Positions 1 to 8,472 of a stretch of DNA of 64,000 nucleotides are shown here, one piece after another. Below the pieces are notes generated by a model. It worked only from the letters and a program-made list of their open reading frames with translations. It made no database searches and was not told the DNA's origin. Numbering within the stretch: the first letter of the stretch is position 1; each line of letters begins with the position of its first letter. The position numbers and the translations under genes were made by a program. The stretch is from Chloroflexota bacterium (GTDB lineage: Bacteria > Chloroflexota > Anaerolineae > Anaerolineales > Villigracilaceae): assembly GCA_016866215.1 (NCBI GenBank), contig VGNE01000002.1:1-64000 (forward strand). The letters run 5' to 3'.

Positions 1-396
1 ACCGTCAAAAACCCAAATCTTATCTTCTGTATCCTTGAATGTTATGGTTTGACCGTTTATTTCAAGCGTTTCTGGGTTTACAGTAAACTCCTGCCCATTG
101 TGGGTAAAAGTCATTGTGCCGTCTGGGTAAACTAATATATCTGGAACAATCGTCATACCCTGCTCGGTTTGCATTTCAATTTGTCCATCGGCGTTTAGGG
201 TGTAAGTCTCCCCGCCTGCGGCGATTTGGGATTGAAGTTCAGCGAACTGCGGGTGCAGGGTCGGCGTGGGGATGGGGGTCGCCGTAGGAGGTGAGGAAGT
301 GACGGTCACTTGTGCGGAGTGAGTGACAATCGCTTGCGGCTGTTGAACAGAACAAGCGGCAAGGAAACCAAAAAGGAATATGGAAATCTTTTTCAT
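1..396 (-). CDS. putative lipoprotein, partial (runs off window start)
   Basis: Reverse frame from ATG at ~396 reads MKKISIFLFGFLAACSVQQPQ... (lipobox-like AAC) and stays open to base 1. Confidence 0.6.
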   Translation of the reverse strand, partial: MKKISIFLFGFLAACSVQQPQAIVTHSAQVTVTSSPPTATPIPTPTLHPQFAELQSQIAAGGETYTLNADGQIEMQTEQGMTIVPDILVYPDGTMTFTHNGQEFTVNPETLEINGQTITFKDTEDKIWVFDG

Positions 397-429
397 AACA
401 ACCTCCCAAAACTTAATACCTGATCAATC

Positions 430-795
430 TTAACAGGCAGATTCATCCACAATCGTAATTTTATCCTCCTTGTTGGGAATAATGCACAAGAACTCAAATG
501 GTTCTGCGCCTGTATTTTCATACGAATGGATCGCGCCTTCGGGGATGAAAATAACGTCCCCCGCTTTGACTTGATACGCCTCATCGCCAATCGTTATGGC
601 CGCCTCGCCCTGCAGGACATATTGCTCATGTTCCACCGTGTTGGTGTGACGCGGCATCCCGCCGCCGGGCAGCATGGAGAATTTTCGCAGGGCAAAATTC
701 GGCCCTTCCTGTGATGAGATCAACACTTGAATGGTCGTGTCTTTCCCCGCGGCGACGTTTTTGGCTTTGACTACATTTGAATGTTTTATGGTCAT
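430..795 (-). CDS. cupin domain-containing protein
   Basis: ORF with cupin motif PGGGMPRHTNTVEHEQYVLQGEA...VKAGDVIFIPEGAIHSYEN. Confidence 0.9.
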   Translation of the reverse strand: MTIKHSNVVKAKNVAAGKDTTIQVLISSQEGPNFALRKFSMLPGGGMPRHTNTVEHEQYVLQGEAAITIGDEAYQVKAGDVIFIPEGAIHSYENTGAEPFEFLCIIPNKEDKITIVDESAC

Positions 796-833
796 TGGTT
801 ACCTCTCTACTGTTCGCAGGTCATATTTCATGC

Positions 834-1094
834 TCATCTGTAAACATCCCTTCGATGACGAACACGGATAATTTCAATAATCAATTTGTTTTCGATGATT
901 TCGTAAATGACACGATAATCCCCAACGCGGATGCGATAACTACGTTCCGAACCAACCATTTTCTTGACCCCTGACGGATATGGGTCATTGGATAAATCAG
1001 CAACTGCCGCGATAATCCTTGTGATCATTTGGCGCGGCAGTTTTTGCAATTCCTTATAAGCAGAGCCCTTCCATTCAACCCGATAGGAAACCAT
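834..1094 (-). CDS. RelE/ParE-family toxin
   Basis: 86 aa, YRVEWKGSAYKELQKLP...RIRVGDYRVIYEI motif; overlaps upstream antitoxin ORF. Confidence 0.88.
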   Translation of the reverse strand: MVSYRVEWKGSAYKELQKLPRQMITRIIAAVADLSNDPYPSGVKKMVGSERSYRIRVGDYRVIYEIIENKLIIEIIRVRHRRDVYR

Positions 1095-1281
1095 CGTGCT
1101 TTAACCTTTCCATTACTTCTTCAAAAGGAATGGTTGGCTCTTCACGCCGTTCAGCCATCACAGCAAGGTCTTCCAAATCCTCCAGGAGTTCTTCGAATTC
1201 TTCAATGGGAAGAATAACAGCGGTCTTTTTGCCGTTTTCATCAGTGATAAACTGCGCTTGAAAATTTTGAATTTCAATCAT
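1075..1281 (-). CDS. type II antitoxin, Phd/YefM-like
   Basis: 68 aa acidic ORF overlapping relE-like gene by 20 nt; DENGKKTAVILPIEEFEELLEDLED. Confidence 0.75.
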   Translation of the reverse strand: MIEIQNFQAQFITDENGKKTAVILPIEEFEELLEDLEDLAVMAERREEPTIPFEEVMERLKHDGFLSG

Positions 1282-1302
1282 TTTGTCTCACTTTCATTGG
1301 CA

Positions 1303-1935
1303 TTATAACCCATGCTGGATTGCAATGACTGCCGCTTGCGTTCTATCAGAGACATTTAACTTTTCAAGAATTGCACTGACATGGTTGCGAACTGTCCCCT
1401 CGGATAAATGTAATTGAGCCGCGATCTCGGCATTATTGATGCCTTTCGCAATTAAGCGAAGCACATCCAGTTCACGCCCGGTGAGTTTGTCAGTCAAGAT
1501 GGATGTGGGTTGGGTTTGTTTACTGGCAACCTGATTGAGTAATTTGCCCGCGATGGCAGGGTCAACAAAGGATTTGCCTTCCATTGTCCCGCGGATGGCT
1601 TCGACAATTTTTTGGCGTGAGGTGTCTTTGAGCAAATAACCAGATGCGCCCGCGCGGATGGCGTCGAAGACCCATTCATCGTCGTCGTAGGTGGTAAGGA
1701 CAAGGATTTTAATGTTGGGGAATTTTGCGCGGATCTCGCGCGTGGCTTCGATGCCGTTCATGATCGGCATTTTCAAATCCATCAAAATTAAATCGGGTTG
1801 TTTTTGCGCCGCAAGTTCCACGGCTTCCGCGCCATCTTGCGCAAGGCCGACGACTTGAAAATCCTTCTCAAGGTTGAGAAGCATTTCAAGTCCGTCACGG
1901 ATCACAGCCTGGTCGTCACAGAGGAGGATTTTCAC
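1303..1935 (-). CDS. NarL/LuxR-family response regulator
   Basis: Receiver domain (MKILLCDDQAVIRDGL...DLILMDLKMP) plus LuxR HTH (LTGRELDVLRLIAKGINNAEIAAQLHLSEGTVRNHVS); GTG start. Confidence 0.93.
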   Translation of the reverse strand: MKILLCDDQAVIRDGLEMLLNLEKDFQVVGLAQDGAEAVELAAQKQPDLILMDLKMPIMNGIEATREIRAKFPNIKILVLTTYDDDEWVFDAIRAGASGYLLKDTSRQKIVEAIRGTMEGKSFVDPAIAGKLLNQVASKQTQPTSILTDKLTGRELDVLRLIAKGINNAEIAAQLHLSEGTVRNHVSAILEKLNVSDRTQAAVIAIQHGL

Positions 1936-1938
1936 GAT

Positions 1939-2409
1939 TTAGCGAGAAGGTGATTTAATTCCACGCGTCGCCAATGTTTTTCGCGCGGGCGGCAAAAACT
2001 TCTTTGAAGCGGGATAGGCGCGGCGGACATTCTTTTGCCTGGCTAAATCTTTTCGCGGTTCTTGCAGCAAGACTTCATAGGGAATCCCCAATCCCTTGTT
2101 CAGGGCGCGGATCATCGCCAAACTTAATGGGCGTTTGTGGTTTAGTACCTCGGACACTTTGCCCTGGCTGCCGATATATGAGATGAGGTCTTTGCGGGTT
2201 AATCCCTGTTGTTCCATGCGAAACTTGACGGCTTCCACAGGGTCAGGCATTCCAATGGGAAAAAGTTCCTTTTCATAGACTTCGATCAGCACGGCAAATA
2301 ATTCCAGTTCCTCCTCCTCTGGAGTTCCCGCGCGGGCATTCATTAATGTTTCGAGGTGAGCTAAAGCCATTTCATAATCAACTTTTGTTTTCAGAGTTTT
2401 GGGTTTCAT
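1939..2409 (-). CDS. higA: HigA-type antitoxin (HTH)
   Basis: FRMEQQGLTRKDLISYIGSQGKVSEVLNHKRPLSLAMIRALNKGLGIPYEVLL; ATGA overlap with upstream toxin. Confidence 0.85.
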   Translation of the reverse strand: MKPKTLKTKVDYEMALAHLETLMNARAGTPEEEELELFAVLIEVYEKELFPIGMPDPVEAVKFRMEQQGLTRKDLISYIGSQGKVSEVLNHKRPLSLAMIRALNKGLGIPYEVLLQEPRKDLARQKNVRRAYPASKKFLPPARKTLATRGIKSPSR

Positions 2410-2699
2410 ATTTTCTCCGCGTCTATCCTGTCATATTCCTTGTGTGTGCCTGCAAATCGAATATAGACGACCTGCGTGTTATAGTGAATTTGGACGATCA
2501 AACGATAACGATTCCCTTTTATATTGAATACCACGCGATTGTTGTTCAGAAAGTCAGCCGTGCTGTAACGGGCCTTAATATCGCCTGGAGTTTTCCACTG
2601 GGCATGTTCGGCTTCCTTGAACCACGCTTTCAGCGCATCTTCCGAATCTTTGTGCTTCTCCCAGAACCGGGACAATCTCTGCCTTGTAATAACGCGCAT
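2406..2699 (-). CDS. higB: HigB-type toxin (mRNA interferase)
   Basis: 97 aa; FWEKHKDSEDALKAWFKEAEHAQW...NNNRVVFNIKGNRYRLIVQIHY...YIRFAGTHKEYDRID typical of HigB. Confidence 0.9.
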   Translation of the reverse strand: MRVITRQRLSRFWEKHKDSEDALKAWFKEAEHAQWKTPGDIKARYSTADFLNNNRVVFNIKGNRYRLIVQIHYNTQVVYIRFAGTHKEYDRIDAEKI

Positions 2700-2739
2700 A
2701 TCCCATTTTATCCCATTTTGGGAAATTTACAAGAAACAC

Positions 2740-4107
2740 TCATATCGTCAACACAACCTTCGTGCCTTTTCCTTTTTCACCCTTCGACACGGCTTCGCCA
2801 ATCAGGACAGGGCTTTCAATTTTCAATTTGCCGCCTGCGAGTTCAGCGCGTTCGCGCATACCGATCAAGCCAAAGTGTCCCGACGAAGCGTCAGATTTCA
2901 TGTCAAAACCGATACCATCATCTTGAATGATGAGCGTGGTGTGACTGTTGCTTTCCAAACGCACGCTGAAATTTTTCGCGCGCGAGTGATTGACAATATT
3001 TTCGATGGCTTCCTGCGCGATGCGATAGATGGTCTGCTCCACGTCCGGGCTGAGGGAGGGCATGGGATTTTTAAGATCAAGTGTCAGATTAAGATGGAAG
3101 CGTGCCGCGGCGGATTCAGCGGCGCGTTGGATGGCGAGTCCGAGTCCCATATCTTCCAGCGCGCTGGAGCGCAAGGCTTTGAGCGCGCGGCGGGTTTCAT
3201 CCACACCGATATGAGTCGACTCTAAAGACTTATCAATGAAGTCGCGGGTCTTGTTTGAGTCAATATCAAAGTAAGCCTTGGCGGTTTCTAGCGAGACAGA
3301 GATGGCGGTGAGGGAATGAGCAAGCGTGTCGTGCAGTTCGCGCGCGAGACGATTGCGTTCGCGGCTCACCGTGAGCTGCTCCAGCGTGGAAGCATAGTGC
3401 GTGAGGTTGGCATTCGCCTCGCGCAGCGACTCTCGCTGTTCACGCAGACGCGCAACAAGCAGACTGATGAACACACCCACAGCAATAAAGCTGATCGTGC
3501 GAATAATGGCGATGAAAATAAAAACAAAAATATTGCGCGATTCCGGGGATATAAAATAAATGAGACCCAACTCCAAACCCGTGGTGGCGATGCTATAAAA
3601 AATAACATGGGGCAATTCATATTCCCATGCTACAAGCGCAAGCGCAACAAATAACACAGGCAATTGACGAAGCGCCATCCCCTCGGCATTTGCCAGCGGA
3701 CCATTTGGGAATCGCGGCGTGACCAGCACGTTGATAAAAATGGGCGCGGTTGAAATGGTTAAAAGGAGCAAGGGGTAAAAGGCGCGGCCTAATTTATTTT
3801 GTATCCAATTCCAATGAGTGAAGACAAGAAAGATAAATGCAACCAACCCGTTCGCGATGTAAAAAAGATACACTGGCACAAGCGGGATTCCTGGCGGATT
3901 TGGGTTCGGTTGATTTGGCGGAAGTTGGGGATTGAGAGGCGGCAAAGGCTGGCCCGGCAGGATTTGCGGCAAGGGCACATTTTGCAGGATGGGAAGCCGC
4001 ACCTGTGTGTACAGAACAAAATCCATCACGGCCATTGCGAGCAGGAAACTGATCCAGATCCAGGCGGCGATGCGGAGAATGCGAGTCGAGTCATTCGAGG
4101 AGGTCAT
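2740..4107 (-). CDS. sensor histidine kinase (HisKA_3/NarX-DesK type)
   Basis: RERNRLARELHDTLAHSLTAI H-box and HATPase domain (DDGIGFD...GHFGLIGMRERAELAGG); N-terminal TM segments. Confidence 0.92.
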   Translation of the reverse strand: MTSSNDSTRILRIAAWIWISFLLAMAVMDFVLYTQVRLPILQNVPLPQILPGQPLPPLNPQLPPNQPNPNPPGIPLVPVYLFYIANGLVAFIFLVFTHWNWIQNKLGRAFYPLLLLTISTAPIFINVLVTPRFPNGPLANAEGMALRQLPVLFVALALVAWEYELPHVIFYSIATTGLELGLIYFISPESRNIFVFIFIAIIRTISFIAVGVFISLLVARLREQRESLREANANLTHYASTLEQLTVSRERNRLARELHDTLAHSLTAISVSLETAKAYFDIDSNKTRDFIDKSLESTHIGVDETRRALKALRSSALEDMGLGLAIQRAAESAAARFHLNLTLDLKNPMPSLSPDVEQTIYRIAQEAIENIVNHSRAKNFSVRLESNSHTTLIIQDDGIGFDMKSDASSGHFGLIGMRERAELAGGKLKIESPVLIGEAVSKGEKGKGTKVVLTI

Positions 4108-4310
4108 GAATTTATATTATCACAAACACAATTGTGGAGATTATGTGTGCTGTCATGTTTTATCCACATGACCCATGACAGGTGTCATGCACTTGGATGA
4201 GAAGATGCACGGGTTTATAAAGCAAGTGGTGACTGGCTTCACTCTCGGTTTTTGGCGGGAGAATATAAACTATGGGTAAAGAAAGACGAAGGAAGAAAGA
4301 TAGAAACTCT

Positions 4311-4428
4311 GGTGGTCGAGTAGCCTCGAATGCACTTTGAGGGGCGTATCAAGACCACCCATGACAAGTAAACATTCAATGGGTGGTCTCGATACAGGCT
4401 GGAAGAACACCAGCCTTACTCGACCATC
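4311..4428. repeat. palindromic interspersed repeat, copy A (GGTGGTCGAGTAG...GTATCAAGACCACC ~ GGTGGTCTCGATAC...CTTACTCGACCA)
   Basis: Two facing hairpin-type arms; related copies at 39034 and 40869. Confidence 0.85.
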
Positions 4429-4458
4429 GGTACTGACAACAAAAAAGGAAAAAATAAA

Positions 4459-6600
4459 ATGACAGCAACCCTTCCCTCTCAACCCTCGTTCTTGAAGAAA
4501 AATCTATTCCTCGGCATTACGCCAGCGATCCTGCTGGTGATCGTCATCATGGCATTCACGTTTGGACTGCACATGTACAACATCGAGTCCATTGGCAACG
4601 CGAACGCGTATTACACCGCCGCGGTTGAGTCCATGCTCAAATCGTGGAGTAATTTCTTCTTCGTTGCGGCTGAGCCTGGCGGTTCGGTCACAGTGGATAA
4701 GCCCCCGCTGGGATTGTGGATCGAAGCGGTCTTTGCGTATTTTCTCGGCGTGAGCGGCTTCACTGTTTCACTGCCCAACATCCTCGCGGGAGTTTTTGGA
4801 ATTCCATTGCTTTACATCATGGTCAAAAAATACATGGGCGAACTCGCAGGTCTTGTTGCCGCTTTTGTCATGGCGATCACACCCGTCTTCGTTGCCACCA
4901 ATCGCAACAACACCATGGACGGAATGCTCGTCTTCTTCCTGCTTATGGCGGCGTGGGCATTTATCCAAGCTACTGAGTCAGGAAAATTACACTGGCTTTT
5001 GCTCGGCGCATTTATCGTCGGTCTCGGCTTCAACATCAAAATGATGCAAGCCTTTCTGCCGCTCCCCGCTTTTTACGCGTTGTATTTCTTCGGCTCAAAA
5101 GAAGGCTGGCTTCGTAAAATTGTCAACCTCGGCATCGCCACTGTTTTGCTCGTCGCCGTTTCGCTTTCATGGGCAGTCGTTGTGGATTTGGTTCCCGCAG
5201 ACCAACGCCCATACATTGGCTCAAGCGGCGACAACACGGTCATGGGATTGATCTTCGGACATAACGGGATTTCACGACTCGAAGGCGGTGGCGGCCCAGG
5301 TGGGGGCAGGCCACAAAATGGAACGCCTCCCTCCGCGCCTCAGGCTGGTACAAATCCCAATCAGGGGATTCAGCCTCAAGATGGTCCTCGTCAAGGTCCT
5401 CCACAAGAGGCACTCGATGCTTGTGCCAATTCCACGCAAGGCAACACCTGTTCTTTCACATTGCCAAACGGCAACGCGATTAATGGCTCCTGCGTCACGC
5501 CGCCCAATTCAAGTCAACTGGCTTGCGCGCCGCAAGGGATGATTCCGCAAAATGGGCAAGTCCCTAATGGCGGTCCGGATGGTCAAGGTCCGAACGGTCA
5601 AGGCGGTGGAGCGCCATTCAGTCAGGAGACTGGCTCACCCGGCGTGTTCCGTTTCTTTACTCAACCTTTATCCAAGCAAATGTCCTGGTTGCTGCCCTTC
5701 GCTTTGGTCAGTGTTTTGCTTGTGCTTTTTGGCTCTCGCGTTCAACTGCCGATTGAATCAGGCGTTCACAAAGCCCTCGTCCTCTGGGGCGGATGGCTGC
5801 TGACTTGTGTGGTGTTCTTCAGCATGGTCTCTGGCATCTTCCATTCGTATTACGCCATCATGCTGGCTCCCGCGCTGGGCGCAATGGTTGGAATTGGCTT
5901 CGCCCAGTTATGGTCATGGGGCAAAGATAAAAAATGGATTGGCATTGTGCTGATCGCGGCTGCTGCAATCACGCTTGCCTTCCAGGTTTTCGCATCCTAT
6001 CAATATAATGAGCGATCGTGGTGGATGCTTGGGGCTGGGATCCTCTTCATGGTTGGAGCCCTCTCAATGGTCGTAATGAAGCGCACGGCGTACCTCACGA
6101 TCCTCGCCTCGATGTTGATCATCCCCATGTATTGGACAGTGATGACCGTGGCGTCCGATCAAAATATCAATTTGCCCACTGCGTATTCAGGCGGCAATCA
6201 GCAAGTGGCGCAAGTCGGTGATGATCGCGCCCGCCTGGATGGCGGTGGTTCTAATGTCAATGAAGAATTACTCGCCTACCTTTCCGCAAACACACAGGAT
6301 GTGGAATATCTCGCGGCGGTTCCATCCTCACAACAAGGCTCACAACTAGTCATCGCCGGCGGACGCCCCGTGCTTTACATGGGCGGCTTCGGCGGACAGG
6401 ATGATGTGGTCAGCGCGGAAGATCTGGCCGCGATGGTTGCGAATGGCGAACTGCGTTATGTGTTGTACGGCGGAGAGCGCGGCAACAAAGAGGAGATTGC
6501 CAGTTGGTTGAAAACATCCTGCTCGGTGGTGCTGGATTACAGCCAGACAAGTGCTGGAAATCAACGCGATCAAGGAATGGCACTTTATATGTGCAAGTAA
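4459..6600 (+). CDS. ArnT/PMT-like glycosyltransferase family 39 membrane protein with Gly/Gln-rich, Cys-containing insert
   Basis: 713 aa; YYTAAVESMLKSWSNFFFVAAEPGGSVTVDKPPLGLWIEA typical GT39; multiple TM stretches. Confidence 0.88.
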   Translation: MTATLPSQPSFLKKNLFLGITPAILLVIVIMAFTFGLHMYNIESIGNANAYYTAAVESMLKSWSNFFFVAAEPGGSVTVDKPPLGLWIEAVFAYFLGVSGFTVSLPNILAGVFGIPLLYIMVKKYMGELAGLVAAFVMAITPVFVATNRNNTMDGMLVFFLLMAAWAFIQATESGKLHWLLLGAFIVGLGFNIKMMQAFLPLPAFYALYFFGSKEGWLRKIVNLGIATVLLVAVSLSWAVVVDLVPADQRPYIGSSGDNTVMGLIFGHNGISRLEGGGGPGGGRPQNGTPPSAPQAGTNPNQGIQPQDGPRQGPPQEALDACANSTQGNTCSFTLPNGNAINGSCVTPPNSSQLACAPQGMIPQNGQVPNGGPDGQGPNGQGGGAPFSQETGSPGVFRFFTQPLSKQMSWLLPFALVSVLLVLFGSRVQLPIESGVHKALVLWGGWLLTCVVFFSMVSGIFHSYYAIMLAPALGAMVGIGFAQLWSWGKDKKWIGIVLIAAAAITLAFQVFASYQYNERSWWMLGAGILFMVGALSMVVMKRTAYLTILASMLIIPMYWTVMTVASDQNINLPTAYSGGNQQVAQVGDDRARLDGGGSNVNEELLAYLSANTQDVEYLAAVPSSQQGSQLVIAGGRPVLYMGGFGGQDDVVSAEDLAAMVANGELRYVLYGGERGNKEEIASWLKTSCSVVLDYSQTSAGNQRDQGMALYMCK

Positions 6601-6602
6601 TT

Positions 6603-6624
6603 GTCCATCATCAAGATGATGGAC
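6603..6624. other. 22-bp perfect palindromic hairpin (GTCCATCATCAAGATGATGGAC)
   Basis: Directly after the GT39 stop codon. Confidence 0.7.
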
Positions 6625-6633
6625 TCCAGAATA

Positions 6634-6666
6634 AAACTCCCGCAGCGTAGCCTACGGGAGTTTTTG
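6634..6666 (+). terminator. rho-independent terminator
   Basis: AACTCCCG...CGGGAGTTTTTG hairpin plus T-run. Confidence 0.75.
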
Positions 6667-6796
6667 TATCCATGACGCCTGTCATGGAAGGTCGTGCACA
6701 ATCGCATGGGGTTTCAATAATTTCGATGATTTCACGCACTCATTACATTCTTTTTACATCCGTACAATGAAGGCATCATTACACAAGGAGAAAAGA

Positions 6797-8422
6797 ATGA
6801 AAACCAAGATTGTTTTGATTATGTTCGTGCTGATTCTTTCAGCGTGTGGAATGCCGCTCGAAGCAGGATCAACTATCCCGTCGAATGAGGCGGTGAATTC
6901 GGAGGATAACGTCGCTGCGGTGGATTCTGTTCCAGCGGCGAATCCATCCACGAGTGCAGTATCCACATTTTTGACATATCGCATCGTTGACTCTAATCAA
7001 GCGGCCTGCTACGACAACAACCAGCTTGTTCCCTGCCCCGAGCAGGGTTCAGCGTTTGCTGGGCAGGATGGAAATTATCAAGGTGCAACTGCTTCGTATC
7101 AGGATAACAGTGATGGAACCGTGAGCGATCTGGTGACGGGCTTGATGTGGTCTCAATCGGCGGACTTGAATGGCGATGGGACGATCAATGCCAGCGACAA
7201 GTTGAGCTATACAAATGCCATGAACGGCGCGGATTCGTCCACGCTGGCGGGGTATGACGATTGGCGTTTGCCGACCATCAAGGAGCTTTATTCGCTAATC
7301 CTGTTCGATGGTACGGATGTAAGCGCCTGCCCCGGCGGCTCCTGCTCTGCCACACCGTTCATTGACACGCGCTATTTCGACTATGCCTATGGCGACACCA
7401 GCGCGGGCGAACGTGTGATCGACGCGCAGTTTGCGACCAGCACAAAATATGTCAGCACCACGATGAACGGCGATGAGACTCTATTCGGTGTAAACTTTGC
7501 CGATGGGCGTATCAAAGGTTATGGACTGAGCATGCGCGGCAGCGATAAAACCTTTTTCGTTCTGTATGTGCACGGCGGAAATAATTATGGCGTGAATGCT
7601 TATGGAGATAACGGCAATGGTACCGTGACAGACAATGCTACAGGTTTAACATGGATGCAGGGCGATAGCGGCACAGGCATGAATTGGGAATCTGCTCTGG
7701 CATATTGCGAAGGATATTCAGCGACAGGCTCGGATGATTGGCGTTTGCCTAGCGTGAAGGAGTTGCAAAGCATTTTGGATTATTCCCGCTCGCCCGCCAC
7801 AACCAACTCCCCCGCCATTGACCCGATCTTCGCAAGCACAGCCATCAGATCAGAAGACGGCAGCACAGATTATCCCTTCTATTGGTCGAGCACAACTCAT
7901 GCTTCCTCCAACGGCGGCGCGGACTTTGCAGCGTATGTTTCGTTCGGTTCGGCGTACGGATACATGTCTGGCCCCAATGGCGATACGGCGCAATTGATGG
8001 ATGTCCACGGTGCAGGCGCACAGCGCAGCGACCCGAAGACAGGCAGCGCTTCGGAATATCCAGAAGGACATGGCCCGCAAGGTGATGTAGTGCGCATTGA
8101 TAACTATGTCCGCTGTGTGCGCGGCGGTGAAGCAGCTTATGTTTCCGGCAACACCACCGTAACCACACGCCCCAGCATGAACATTCAGGATGGTGGCACA
8201 TCGGGTCTGCAACCTGGTCAGGGACAGGCAACTCAAAATGCTGGCGGTCCTGGTGCAGATAGACAACCTCCGCAGGAAGCGATCTCTGCCTGTGTAGGTC
8301 TAACACTGGGAACTGCATGCAGTATCAACACCCCAAATGGAATTGTGAACGGGACATGCGGCACACCGCCCAATTCAACGCAGATAGCGTGTATGCCTGC
8401 AGGCGGGGCGCCAAGTCCGTAA
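6797..8422 (+). CDS. DUF1566 (Lcl C-terminal-type) domain lipoprotein
   Basis: Signal MKTKIVLIMFVLILSACG; two YDDWRLPTIKELYSLI / SDDWRLPSVKELQSIL repeats; C-terminal Cys module. Confidence 0.88.
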   Translation: MKTKIVLIMFVLILSACGMPLEAGSTIPSNEAVNSEDNVAAVDSVPAANPSTSAVSTFLTYRIVDSNQAACYDNNQLVPCPEQGSAFAGQDGNYQGATASYQDNSDGTVSDLVTGLMWSQSADLNGDGTINASDKLSYTNAMNGADSSTLAGYDDWRLPTIKELYSLILFDGTDVSACPGGSCSATPFIDTRYFDYAYGDTSAGERVIDAQFATSTKYVSTTMNGDETLFGVNFADGRIKGYGLSMRGSDKTFFVLYVHGGNNYGVNAYGDNGNGTVTDNATGLTWMQGDSGTGMNWESALAYCEGYSATGSDDWRLPSVKELQSILDYSRSPATTNSPAIDPIFASTAIRSEDGSTDYPFYWSSTTHASSNGGADFAAYVSFGSAYGYMSGPNGDTAQLMDVHGAGAQRSDPKTGSASEYPEGHGPQGDVVRIDNYVRCVRGGEAAYVSGNTTVTTRPSMNIQDGGTSGLQPGQGQATQNAGGPGADRQPPQEAISACVGLTLGTACSINTPNGIVNGTCGTPPNSTQIACMPAGGAPSP

Positions 8423-8440
8423 AATAAAGATATGTGGAAA

Positions 8441-8470
8441 AAGCGGCTTGTGAACACAAGCCGCTTTTTT
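8441..8470. terminator. bidirectional terminator between convergent genes
   Basis: AAAAAGCGGCTTGTGAACACAAGCCGCTTTTTT. Confidence 0.9.
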
Positions 8471-8472
8471 AA

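Noticed and set aside
393-714. Plus-strand ORFs 526-714 and minus ORF 393-590
   Set aside because: Overlap the well-supported cupin gene in other frames.
7845-8318. 157-aa and 138-aa minus-strand ORFs
   Set aside because: Antisense to the DUF1566 lipoprotein; no motif.
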